NCBI GenBank assembly: GCA_014773175.1
Contig: VXCM01006067.1
Location: forward strand, 1-64,000
Reading direction: 5' to 3'
Length of the DNA: 64,000 nucleotides
Origin: Lucifuga dentata
Taxonomy: Eukaryota > Chordata > Actinopteri > Ophidiiformes > Bythitidae
Made by a program: the position numbers and the translations under genes. The notes below the pieces were generated by a model. It was not told where the DNA came from. It saw only the letters and a list, made by a program, of their open reading frames with translations, and ran no database searches. Shown here piece by piece: positions 39,006-50,500 of this stretch. Numbering within the stretch: the stretch's first letter is position 1; every line of letters begins with the position of its first letter.

Positions 39006-41440
39006 AATTTCAATTTGCATCTGGGTTTTAAGTTTTTTGTTTTGAATTCACATTTTCTCCAAACCCATGATGAGCATTTGATGCTGTCAGTTTAACAGCA
39101 ATGAATATCGTAAAAGTTCCCATTAATGTATCTGACCTCATGACTTCTCACATAACAAAAGAAGTCTGACAGTTCTTTAGAAAAATTACGTATTTTAATT
39201 TTTATGTATATTATATGGAGTAAAGCGTATAAATGTGGCAGTTGTAATACTGCTTTTGTCCTGTAGATGGATCACTGTCCTTACCACATGAATCAAAAAC
39301 GTCTCACCATTATGTGTCGCAAACCTGCACAAGGATATTCTGATCTCAAATGAAAGTATTCTGTGAAGTATACAAATAATTAGTTTTATTACATAAAAGC
39401 TCATGACAATCAACCTCTGAATATGAAATCTAAAATAATGTGAAACGAGATGGTTCATTAGTTGCATTAGTATGTCAAATACTGATGATTCTCATAATTT
39501 AGTCCCATTTTTCCTGTCTTGTACTCAAATCAAGAGTAAAGGCATCATGTTGACACATTCTCAATGATTAATTCTCTTAGGAGTTAAAGGACCATACCAC
39601 CCATTTTGTATGTTTCAGCCTAATATAATACATTTTAATACACTTAATGTTACTGATAATCATTTTCCAAAGCATTCTACTGGAACAGTGAATTAAAAAT
39701 GTTTTTCCTACCTTCCAGACCTCCAGTGGTTTCAGTTCATTCTGGTACGCTATTAAAATCAACTTGTTGATACTTGAAATGTTCTTGGGATAGGTAATCC
39801 ATTATTGTGAACAAGACGTATATTCAGGTGTTTTTTAGAAGTTACATAATTTTCATGTTTAAGCGCAATAAAAAGTGCAGAGTGAATGTATGTCTCCACT
39901 GGGGAATATAGTCCCAAAAGAAGACCTGCATTTATTGAAAAATTTAAACGACCGTGACTTCATAAGGCTGCGTAACTTTCAGCAGGTGAAACATTGATTT
40001 TTTTAAGGTGGGTGTCTCGCTTGAATATTTAATCTTGAAAGATTAAGAGATTTTGCAAAATATCAGGAAATCTGAAATACGGCTTTATCCTTTGGGAAAT
40101 GATTGTCAGTAACCTTTCGTGTAAGAAAATTGAATATATTAGGCTCAAACATGCAACATAGATGGTATGCCTTTAAAGTCACTGCATATTTGGGTCATCC
40201 AGAACTTAAACATTGATTCAGTACAGTACTTATGGATCAGAGGTAAGCTTATATTGCTTTGATGGAACTGATAAAAGAACAAAAACAGCTGAGTGAGAAA
40301 TATGAAGTTTCTTTATGAAACTGAAATTATGGCAGAAAAGGGCTGACTCACACAGATGTACTTTTAACGTAAACCTCATAAATGCCATACCAGAATGATA
40401 ACTTTGATGACTGGAGATTTCATCTGGAGCAAGAATTATATACTTGTGGAATGATCATCTCCCACAGGAAAAAAAAAATGTATATGTAGTTTGTTTTCTC
40501 CTCTCCTCAAAAATACATTAGTATTTCCCACCATCTGCTTATACCATCCAAAAGGCTATGGAATGCCTACATCCCCTTTAGCGGTTGCGATTGGTGGAGA
40601 GGCAGCAAAAGCTTTGACCCTGCAGCCAAAAGGCCACCAGTGGCTGATAAACCAGTGTCCCCCCTGGGGACCCACACAAATAAATAAAGAAGACTTTTTC
40701 TCTTCAGTCACTGGGAGGACTGTCTGAGAAGCCTTTACAAAACAACTTTATCATTCACTCTTTCATACATATATATACATTCATATTACATAGGCTGCAT
40801 TTACAAAACAAAAATCTGATGTTTCTGTGGCAGTGTAGGAATTCAAAGTCAGATATTTTATCTTGCAGTTTGTTGGGGGAGAAATTATGACTTATCTTTG
40901 GTCAAATAAAATGTGGCTTCGGCAGGTTATAGGTGAAACAGGATCAAAGATGGTTTTACATGACATAATGTCGAAAATCTATGGATTGTAGTGTAAAAAA
41001 ATTTGAATGTGTAGAGTCTGTATATTATCCACAATGAACAGTGGTGCTCTCCTCTATGTTCCATGTAATCCACAAGAGTCATTGTGGCAGCAAAACATGT
41101 ACGTTTAAGTGAAAGCCAGCTGCAGGTTTCTTTCCAAGAAACAACAATGGCAGATTCCTTTTAATAGACATTCTGGTTACATTCCATGAATTGTTTGTTG
41201 GTTCCTCTGCTTGCTGCCGATCCAGCTCTCTGTGTTTTTCCACCAGAAAGATCTCAGTCCTCCACTATTCCCATTATTCCTTTCTTCCCACATACAGCTC
41301 CAAAGCTTTCCTTCTTCAGTTTGCATCTTAGGCACTCACAAAAAAATAGCGTCCATTTCAAGCAAAGTGCAGGAGTCCAGTACCTGCAGCGGGTTCTGAG
41401 TCTGGCCCCGACAAGGACTAAGGGGCCCCAGTAGAGAATG
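39006..41440. other. Tail-to-tail intergenic region pepd / thsd4
   Basis: About 2.4 kb between convergent genes. It holds MITE copy 5 (39584-40176) and presumably the thsd4 3' UTR on the minus strand. An ATTAAA hexamer on the minus strand at 41162-41167 is a weak candidate thsd4 poly(A) signal. Confidence 0.7.
39584..40176 (+). mobile_element. TTAA MITE copy 5 (forward)
   Basis: A full-length family member between the 3' ends of pepd and thsd4. The right terminus is slightly eroded (ATGCCTTTAA instead of TGGTCCTTTAA). Confidence 0.85.
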
Positions 41441-41583
41441 CTAGCTGCGGCCCCGATGAATTGACTGTCTGTGGGCCACTCGGGAACAGGAAGCACAGCA
41501 CGTGGTTTTGTAGTAATCGTACACGCAGAGGCGAGCCTGAACCACCACGTTGCAGTTGAAGTATTTGTCTCTGCAGTTCTCAT
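41441..41583 (-). CDS. thsd4: thsd4 last exon, PLAC domain
   Basis: Acceptor CAG before 41583, stop TAG at 41443-41441. Encodes ENCRDKYFNCNVVVQARLCV through RQSIHRGRS. The six cysteines ENC, NC, LC, CC and SC fit a PLAC (protease and lacunin) domain. The last nine residues are basic and serine-rich. Confidence 0.93.
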
Positions 41584-44500
41584 CTGAAACAGAAATCAAT
41601 AAATCAGGGCCAACGGGCTAGTAATGCAAACTTGGTGACTTTCCACTAACGAAAAGACCTTGTTTTGCTAAAATGCTAAAATCATCCCACCAATAAGGAG
41701 GGCTGTTCACCTCCTCCTCAGCATCTGCACCAGGAGGCTCTGCAGACCTGTAACTGAGCGGACTGACCTATGTGAGGTAAGCAGGGCTCTGGACTGCAGT
41801 CCTCCCTCTCTGCTGGTCTCAGCTGCTCCTCACAGCCGTCGCTGGACAGCATGTCATCTGACAGGCAGCGCACCTCCCGCACACGGAAACCTCCCTCACA
41901 CGTTTTCGAACACTGTAGGGACAGGAGGCAGTGACAGTAGATAAAACTCCCACCCTGAAGATGAACTGCTACCACTACTTTTGATGAAGATTCTCAGTCA
42001 TCAAGGCAGGTAGATATATCGTATGAAAACTGAGTCAGGTTAACTGGATTCAGGTTTTTAATTCTGAAACGTTTCACCATTCATCCAAATGGCTTTGTCA
42101 GAAATGAATGAAATGGTCCCCTGGTTGGATGCAGACCTGTCCCCAACTTTCTTTGGAAAGGAAGACAGCAGCATTATAGGTGGTGGGTAGATTATCCTGC
42201 ACCCAACCAGGGGACTATTAAAAATTAGAAGTAGAAATTTATTGTTTGAAATTTATTCATTGTTTGATATTTGAATAATGCATTTTACATCATGTATTAT
42301 TCAAAACAATTTGAATAATATATCTATTTATTTGGAATTGAAGGTTTGCTGTGATTTGACACCATAGTTACTGTAGTTACTGAAGGGTTAACATCCTTCT
42401 GTTCATTCATTTCTGACTGACAAAGCCATTTGGATGAATGATGAAACGTTTCAGAATTAAAAACTTGAATCCAGTTGACCTGACTCAGTNATTTGGATGA
42501 ATGATGAAACGTTTCAGAATTAAAAACTTGAATCCAGTTGACCTGACTCAGTTTTCATACAATGCTACCACTACTGCTATTTTACAACCTTTAAAAATAT
42601 TTCTTATACATACATTAATATATTTGCACTTAACATGTCCTGACCCGAGTATGTGTTATCACCCTACTTTGCTACATTCATGCCTTTAATGTCTACTTTG
42701 TCGTATTACTATTGTTAAAGTTAGTATTTAAAATTTTTTCCTCACCAATAGCAAAACTGATAGCATTCAAGAGGCTGCTGTTGTCAGGTAAAAACCTTGT
42801 ATTTCAACTTTGTGTCACCTGCAATTTATGTATTGTTTTAAGATGAAGGAGGGAGGGTGGGTAGGTAGTCTGAGTGTTTATTCTAGAGGAGCCACCTGAA
42901 AGCATAAAAATGCCAAAGATTAGAGGGCTTTTTTGCAGTTTTGGGGAGATTTTCATTATTTCATTCCAAGCTCTCCAAAGTTGGGGGTACAAGCACATTG
43001 TTGGATGAAAAATGTCATATCTCATATTTTTAGAATTCGGATGTTAATGCATCGTCACGTGCACTTGATCCACTTAGCAGCTCCACAGCAGCAAATAGGG
43101 ACTAGCTGCCTTGCTCAGTGGTTCCTAAACAGTACAATGGGAGGGTGTTATTTCTTACAGCACTCCAGTCAGTGTGGTACCACTTTGCCCCGCAGGCCTT
43201 GAGGTGGCACCTCTGCTGGCTGAGAGGCTTCTCCAGGGAGGAACATTCGTACGGAGGCATGACGGTGAGGCCCTCGTCCGACTTCATCAGACACACCACT
43301 GACCTCTGCTGGCTGCCTGAGCCGCACTCTGCAGAGCACTGGGTTACACACAACAGGATGTAATGAGAGGAAAAAAATGACATATCAGCATAAAGTCACT
43401 GTAAAATCGCAGGCTGTTGAGCTACACCAGACAACTTCCCCTTCAGCCCAGAGGGACCTGCTGTGGGCCTCGTACCTGGCTCCAGGGGCCTGTGAACCAC
43501 TCAATGCGATTCTCACATGGGCCGCTGTTGCAGACCTGAGAATCAGCGGGCCGCTCGCTGCCACACCCCTCCAGAGGAAGGCTGCTGATGTAATTGGTCA
43601 TGCACAGGACCCCCCGAGTTCGTACACCCATCCCACATTCAGCAGAGCACTGTGGAGGAAACATGCATTAGATTCTCTACTCGTCTATTAAAAAAAATAG
43701 TTGCAAACTCTCCTCTGATTCATTCGTTCAAGGTTTCAGCTGCAGCTCGTTTTCTCCTGTCCCCGCTGCGACCTGGTCATCTTTCCTCAGACTGAACTGT
43801 TTCCTTTCTTTTCTCCCAGCGCTGCAATGAACCTCCAACTGCAGCCAAAGCAGCTTCATTCCTATCTATTTTTGGCTGATCTTGTTAGGAAGCACCTCTC
43901 AGCAGCCCACTCTTCTCTGTTTCTTTTTCTCATAATTTTCTTTTCTATGCAGCTGGTTATTCACTATGGCTCTAACGCTCAAACACCTTTTCAACAAGTG
44001 TCCAGTGATGAAGGCAATGTGGATGACAGCATCAACTAAATATGCAAACAGCAGGAATGTTTAGTCATTGCTACTGATTTCAGCATGAGAAACAGAGAAA
44101 AATTTAGTCTACATATTACAGCTTTGTAGCGCTTAGCATGCTCACTAGCCGAGGCTACGTTATTACACTGGTGCTTGAAACATCGCAATTGGTTTTGGGA
44201 TTGGTTCCTTTTATTTTCATTTTGTTTCAAAGGTGCAGAGAAACAAACTAAGTCAACAGAATCACTGTTGCGGCAAACAAATCTTTCAATTCCTGCAAGT
44301 TCCGTCAAGTCTCACAAACCAACTGCAATACTCATCTGAGTCTCCAGGTTACTGATTCAGTGACCTGGAAGTAATGCTCCCACTCATCTCCATTTCACTC
44401 TTTAGTGAATGAACTGGCAGCTCACTCATTCAGTCCTGAGTCGCTGAATCTGCCTCTCAGCCTGTTCGTTCATATTGCACCCTAGTGGACTCACACACAC

Positions 44501-47500
44501 ACTACATCAAATGCCTCCTTATGCTGGCAGTGACAGCTGCCCACACATACTTGATTGCCTGAGCCAAATAAAAAGACATTACATTAAAAGACATTTGTAT
44601 GTTAAAAAAAACTGGTCCAGTCCTGCTTTTTCCAGCTCAGATCCTTTGCTAAAATTAAACCAATGCTCTCCTACAGTAATCTTGAAAAGGTCATTCACAG
44701 CCTTATTTTCTCCAGACTGGACTATTGTAACTCTCTTCTTTCTGGCATTAATCAAAAATTAATCTCACACCTCCAACAAGTTCAGAACGCAGCAGCTCGG
44801 CTTCTTACTGGTTCCTGTAGACGGCATCACATCTCCCCTGTCCTGGCTTCTCTCCATTGGCTGTTCATTTTAGAATTGATTTTAAAATTCTTCTTATTAC
44901 TTTTAAAGCTTGTTTAGGTCTGGCTCCTAGTTATATTTGTGACATGTTAGCATCTTATGAGCCAGCACGCAGCCTCAGATCCTCAGGCGCTAACCTCCTT
45001 ACTGTTACCAAATCTAACCTGAAAACCAAAGTGACCAGGCCTTTGGGTTTGAGCCCCAAAGCTCTGGAATGATCTGCCAAAGGATCTGAGACCAAATCAT
45101 TTTCTTCTTTAAAATCACAGCTCAAGGCCCATTTTTATAGACATGCCTTTATGTGATGTCATTTTTTTTTTTTAGTGTTCGCTGTATTGTTTTAATGCCT
45201 TATTTTTTATTTTGTGTTGATCTGTCTGTTTTGTTGGTTATTTTATTAGTTGTCAAAGCACTTTGTAAACTCTGTTTTTAAAGATACTATATAAATAAAG
45301 ATTATTATTATTATCATATTATTATTTTTCATAGTTGATGCTAGAATGTGCCGAATTATCTCAAAAAGCAAAGAAAATATATTGAATCTCTCTCTTTTAT
45401 ACCAGAAGTAACTGAAAGTATATGATTCATTTCCAGTTGCAACTCAGCTCCTTAGAAAGACAGATTCTTTTAACTCTATTCAGTGACTCGTCCACGTCTA
45501 ATTGAAATACAAGCTTTCCCATCTCTAGTGACAGCTAGTTGGACAACAGATGTATGAAGAGGGACAACAATGGCTGCCGCTGTGTTACACATGAATGGGA
45601 GTTATGTCTGATACCTACCCTGCTGCCCCACTCAGTGTAGAACCAACTCTTGGCACAGGGTCCCATGTCACAGTTCTCTACATCATTGGGCCGCAGATTC
45701 ATGTTGCATTCTTCATCAGGAACAAAGTCGCCCACATTGCTGACACAGCGTACCTCCCGTGACCTCTGACCCAGCCCACATGGCACGGAGCACTGCAGGC
45801 ACATAAGGCAGATGGCTCATAGTGACTGTACAGGTAAGCAGTGCGAGAAAGAATAGTCTGGTGATGCTGTAAAATGACTGTAGAACAGTTCGGGTGTTAG
45901 ACGAAATCTGAAAATGTCACTTGAAAGCAGCCACATGAGATTTATTGCATCATGGCCGTCCTTGTGAAATGACAAATCAAACCTAAATGCTTAGTAATTT
46001 ATGACCAACTCCATAAACTTTAAATTAATTACCAGATCACAAGTGTGTTTCGCATTTAACTGTTAAAGAATATGACAGAATCAGAATTTTCATCACTTTT
46101 TCATGGCTATGTAGACTTTATGACTGGTAGCTGCCACTCACAGTGGTCCACTCAGAGCGGATCTGCCACTCACTGCAGATCTTCAGCTGGCATGTACTTG
46201 CAGTTTCAGGACGCTCCAGGTGTCGACAGCGGCTCGTGTGAACGTTGAGGGTTCGATTGGCATAAACCTGACGACACAGGACCTGCCTGTGCTGCATACC
46301 CAGGCCGNTTGAGGGTTCGATTGGCATAAACCTGACGACACAGGACCTGCCTGTGCTGCATACCCAGGCCGCAGGTCTTACTGCATTCTGACCATTCTCC
46401 AATATCCCAGCTGCTCAGGGTGGAAAGCACAGGAGCACGAAAGTAGTCACACATACTGGAGATTATACACACTTGGTTGTGTACAACGTGCTTTGCTGTA
46501 CTTAAGGACAATGACGGAAAAGGTAGAAGTCTGGTTACATCTGTAAATCTAACTGTAAAAGTTGTGCTTTTTGTATTTATTTATTTTTTTTACTGTCAAT
46601 TTACAGTCATAACTAAAACTCTAGCAATGAAGGCTTTGTAATTAGAGTACAACCCTAAATGTGGCAAGGATCATATATAAAATGATTAGGGTGCTACTTG
46701 GATACGTATCAGCTGATGAAGCTTTCTGTAAAAAAAAAAAAAAAAAANAAAAAAAAAAAAAAAAAAAGTGGTAAAAATGGCAGTACATTAAGAAAACCTG
46801 CTTTCGCCACATTCAACAGGGGATTTCTTACAAAGCGGGACAGGGTTGGAGGTTGCAGGGTTCTTCCTGTGAATTCGGTCTGTTGCTGCTGTCACACAGA
46901 GCATCTGATACCTGGACATGGTTCAGCTGGTGGACACAGTGAAAGACGGAGTATCTGAAACCTGAAAGTCACAAAAGGAGGTATTCAAGTACTCAATCCT
47001 ACAACGGAAATCTATATAATCTAATCTTCAGGAAAGAAAGAAATGTGGGAAAGTTTACAACACTGCCTTTTCAGTTAGTAATTATTAGTAGAGTATGCCA
47101 TATAGAATCACACATTTGAAAACAGACAATTTATTGTCTGCAGCTGAAAAGCTCAAATGTAAATATGAAACACAAACGGTGTTTCCTGACCTTTACCACA
47201 GGAGGCACTGCACTCAGTAGTACCAGCTACTTTCCAGATGTATTCTCTCTCCCGTCTGGGCAGGGGTACAGCTGGTACCTGGTTGTCAGGGAGACGAGGA
47301 GGAGGAGGGTACCTCCCCCCTCCAGCCTGGTTGTTGCCTTCCTGGTGAGTATTGCCGTTACGGCTGTACCCCTCCGGTCTGGACAAACTGTTTTCTAAGG
47401 CAGGAACACGGCAGGAAATTAGAAGTGATGTGCTGGTTGAGTGGAGAGACAGATTAAAGGACCACACCATTCATTTTACATGTTTGAGCTTAATATATTC

Positions 47501-50500
47501 AATTTTCATACATGTAACGTTACTGACAATCATTTCTCAAAGCATACTACTGGAATGGTGAATTAAAAATGTTTTTCCTACCTTCCAGACCTCCATTGGC
47601 TTCAGTTCATTCTGCTATTAAAATCAACTTGTTGATACTTGAAACGTTCTTGGGATAGGTAATCCATCATCACCAACAAGACGTGTATTCAGGTTTTTTT
47701 TAGAAGTTTCGTAATTTTAGCGTTTAAGCACAATAAAAAGTGTGGAGTGGATGTATGTCTCCACCGGCTAATATAGTCCCAAAGGAAGACCTGCATTTAT
47801 CGAAAAATTTAAACGATCTTGACTTTATAAGGCTGTGTAACTATTAGCAGGCAAAACATCGATTTTTAAAGTGGGTGTATCACTTAAATATGTGATTTTG
47901 AAAGATTAAGAGATTTTGCAAAATATCAGGAAAGCTGAAATACGTTTTTATGCTTTGGGAAATGGNTGAAAGATTAAGAGATTTTGCAAAATATCAGGAA
48001 AGCTGAAATACGTTTTTATGCTTTGGGAAATGGTTGTCAGTAACATAGTATGTATGAAAATTGAATTAGGCTCAAACATGCAAAATGGGTGGTATGGTCC
48101 TTTACGAAACAGACAGCAAAATGAACTAAAACAATTAAATTAAATAGATAACGATGGAGAAATGTGTGGTTGGTTTGTGATGTTTGTTGTTTGGCTGAAT
48201 GGCATTGATGGGGCTGAATGGCAAAATTGAAGTACGACTGAGTAATCAGTTATGAAAATGAATGGATGAACGCTGGGGAAAGGAAAATGGGTTTCTTTAC
48301 CTTCTTGTCTGTGATTTGGCTGCTGAGGGCTGACGGGTGTCTCAGGTAGAAGGTACTCGTAGTGAACACCAGGGTTCGGCTGCTGGAAGATCATCTGAGA
48401 GAAAGAACATCAGTCAACAACACCAAAATGCTCTTTACAGCCCTGAAAAAGAAATTATTTGAAAAGTTCCCCTGCATACTTCAGCTTTTTTTTATTATAA
48501 ATCTGGACATCCACGGTGATTCGTTACTCACATAAACATCTAGGATCTCATTGGTGGGACCCTCAGCAAGGAAGGACTCCCCAGCTGTGTTAGTGATTTC
48601 ATTGGGTCGGCGGTAGGTGAACATGGTGCCCCCTCCTTCGTATTTCCCTGGCCGATCAATGGCCCAGTTTCCATTGATAATGGATCGCCCCGATCGGCTT
48701 CGGAGAGCTGGACAGAACAACCACACAATCACCACACACTCAAACGACGGGAAATCCTGCCATGAGCTCTTCCATAATGACTATTTAATGTGAAATACTT
48801 TATGCATAATAAGCACAATGGGTTGAATTTCTCCACCCAGAAAGGTAATTATAGCTAACTGAGCCAATGCTCTCACATGCAGTTTCAAACTAATGTCTTT
48901 TATAAACGTGACAAACTGTTTCTGCTGGCAGATCTTTCATGCAAATCCTGTAACACTGGTTTCTTGGATTAAGAACAAGACGCCATTAGAAAAGCATGAG
49001 AAGTGTAACATTAGACAGGCTTGTAAAAGAGTGTTTGGACAATAAAAGCACATTAAAGGACCATACCATCCATTTTGCATGTTTGAGCCTAATATATTCA
49101 ATTTCATACACATAAGGTTACTGACAATCATTTCCTGAAGCATACTACTGGAACGGTGAATTAAAAATGTTTTTCCTACCTTCCAGACTGCCATTGGTTT
49201 CAGTTCATTCTGGTACGCTATTAAAATCAACTTGTTGATACTTGAAACGTTCTTGGGATAGTTAACAAGACGTGTAATCAAGTTTTTTTGAAGTTTTGTA
49301 ATTTTAGCGTGTAAGCACGATAAAAAGTGCGGAGTGAATGTATGTCTCCACCAGGGAATATAGTCCCTGCATTTATCTAAAAATTTAAATGACTGTAAGG
49401 CTGTGTAAGTATTAGCGGCGAAACATCAATTTTTAAGGTGGGTGTATCACTTGAATCTTTGTTTATGAAAGATTAAGATTTTGCAAAATATCAGGAAAAC
49501 TGAAATACGGTTTTATCCTTTGGGAAATGGTTGTCAGTAACATAACACGTATGAAAATTGAATATATTAGGCTCAAACATGCAAAATGGGTGGTATGGTC
49601 CTTTAAGATGCACAGCATAAAACGCAGGCCTGTTGAAGTATGATCATGACTGCGGACAGGAGGAGCCTAATGCTAGACTCCTGCTACTTATCCTGTCTCC
49701 TCTTTTTGTTTGAACTTCTTAAAGGACCATACTGTTAAGTTTGCATGTTTGAGACAAATACTATCCACTACCCACACACACATTACTGTCAACCCTTTTC
49801 CAAAACATAAAACCATATTTTAGTTTTCTTGCAATTTTGCCAAATCCCCTAATCTTTCAATCCAAATGTTCAGGTGATACATCCACCTTAAATTTCAATT
49901 TTTCACCTGCTTGCACTTGCATACAATTGTAGAAGGCATAGTCATTTTAATTTCTTGGTAACAGCCATCTTCTCCTGGGACTATATTCCCTGGCGGAGAC
50001 ATACATTTTCTTCCATGTAATGCCATGTTGGATCAGTTAAATTAAGTAACTTAGACAACAAATGTTTACTGTGACGGATTACTTATCTCAAGCATGTTTC
50101 AAGCCTCTGCAAGATGATTTTGATCATGTACTGGAATAAACTGAAACCAATGGCTTCAAGGTTTGAATATTTACCACTCCATTAGTATGTTTTGGAAAAT
50201 GATTGATAGTATCGGAACATGTATGCTGGTTGGATTTGTTGGCCTCAAACGTGCAAAAAAATACCTGTATGGTCCTTTAGTTAAGAAATCCATTGTATAA
50301 AATGTTATTACCTAAAATTTGTCACGTTCAATTCATCCTGAGGAGTGGATTTTGAGACAATTTTCATCCCAAACTGTGCTTTATCTCCATGCCAGGAATT
50401 ATTTGGTAGGTGTAGGCATACACTGTAACAAGTGCTACGCATCTCATCCTGAAATCTCAATGTGTTAGTACGCAGACTGGAAGAATCCTTTGTCCATGCA

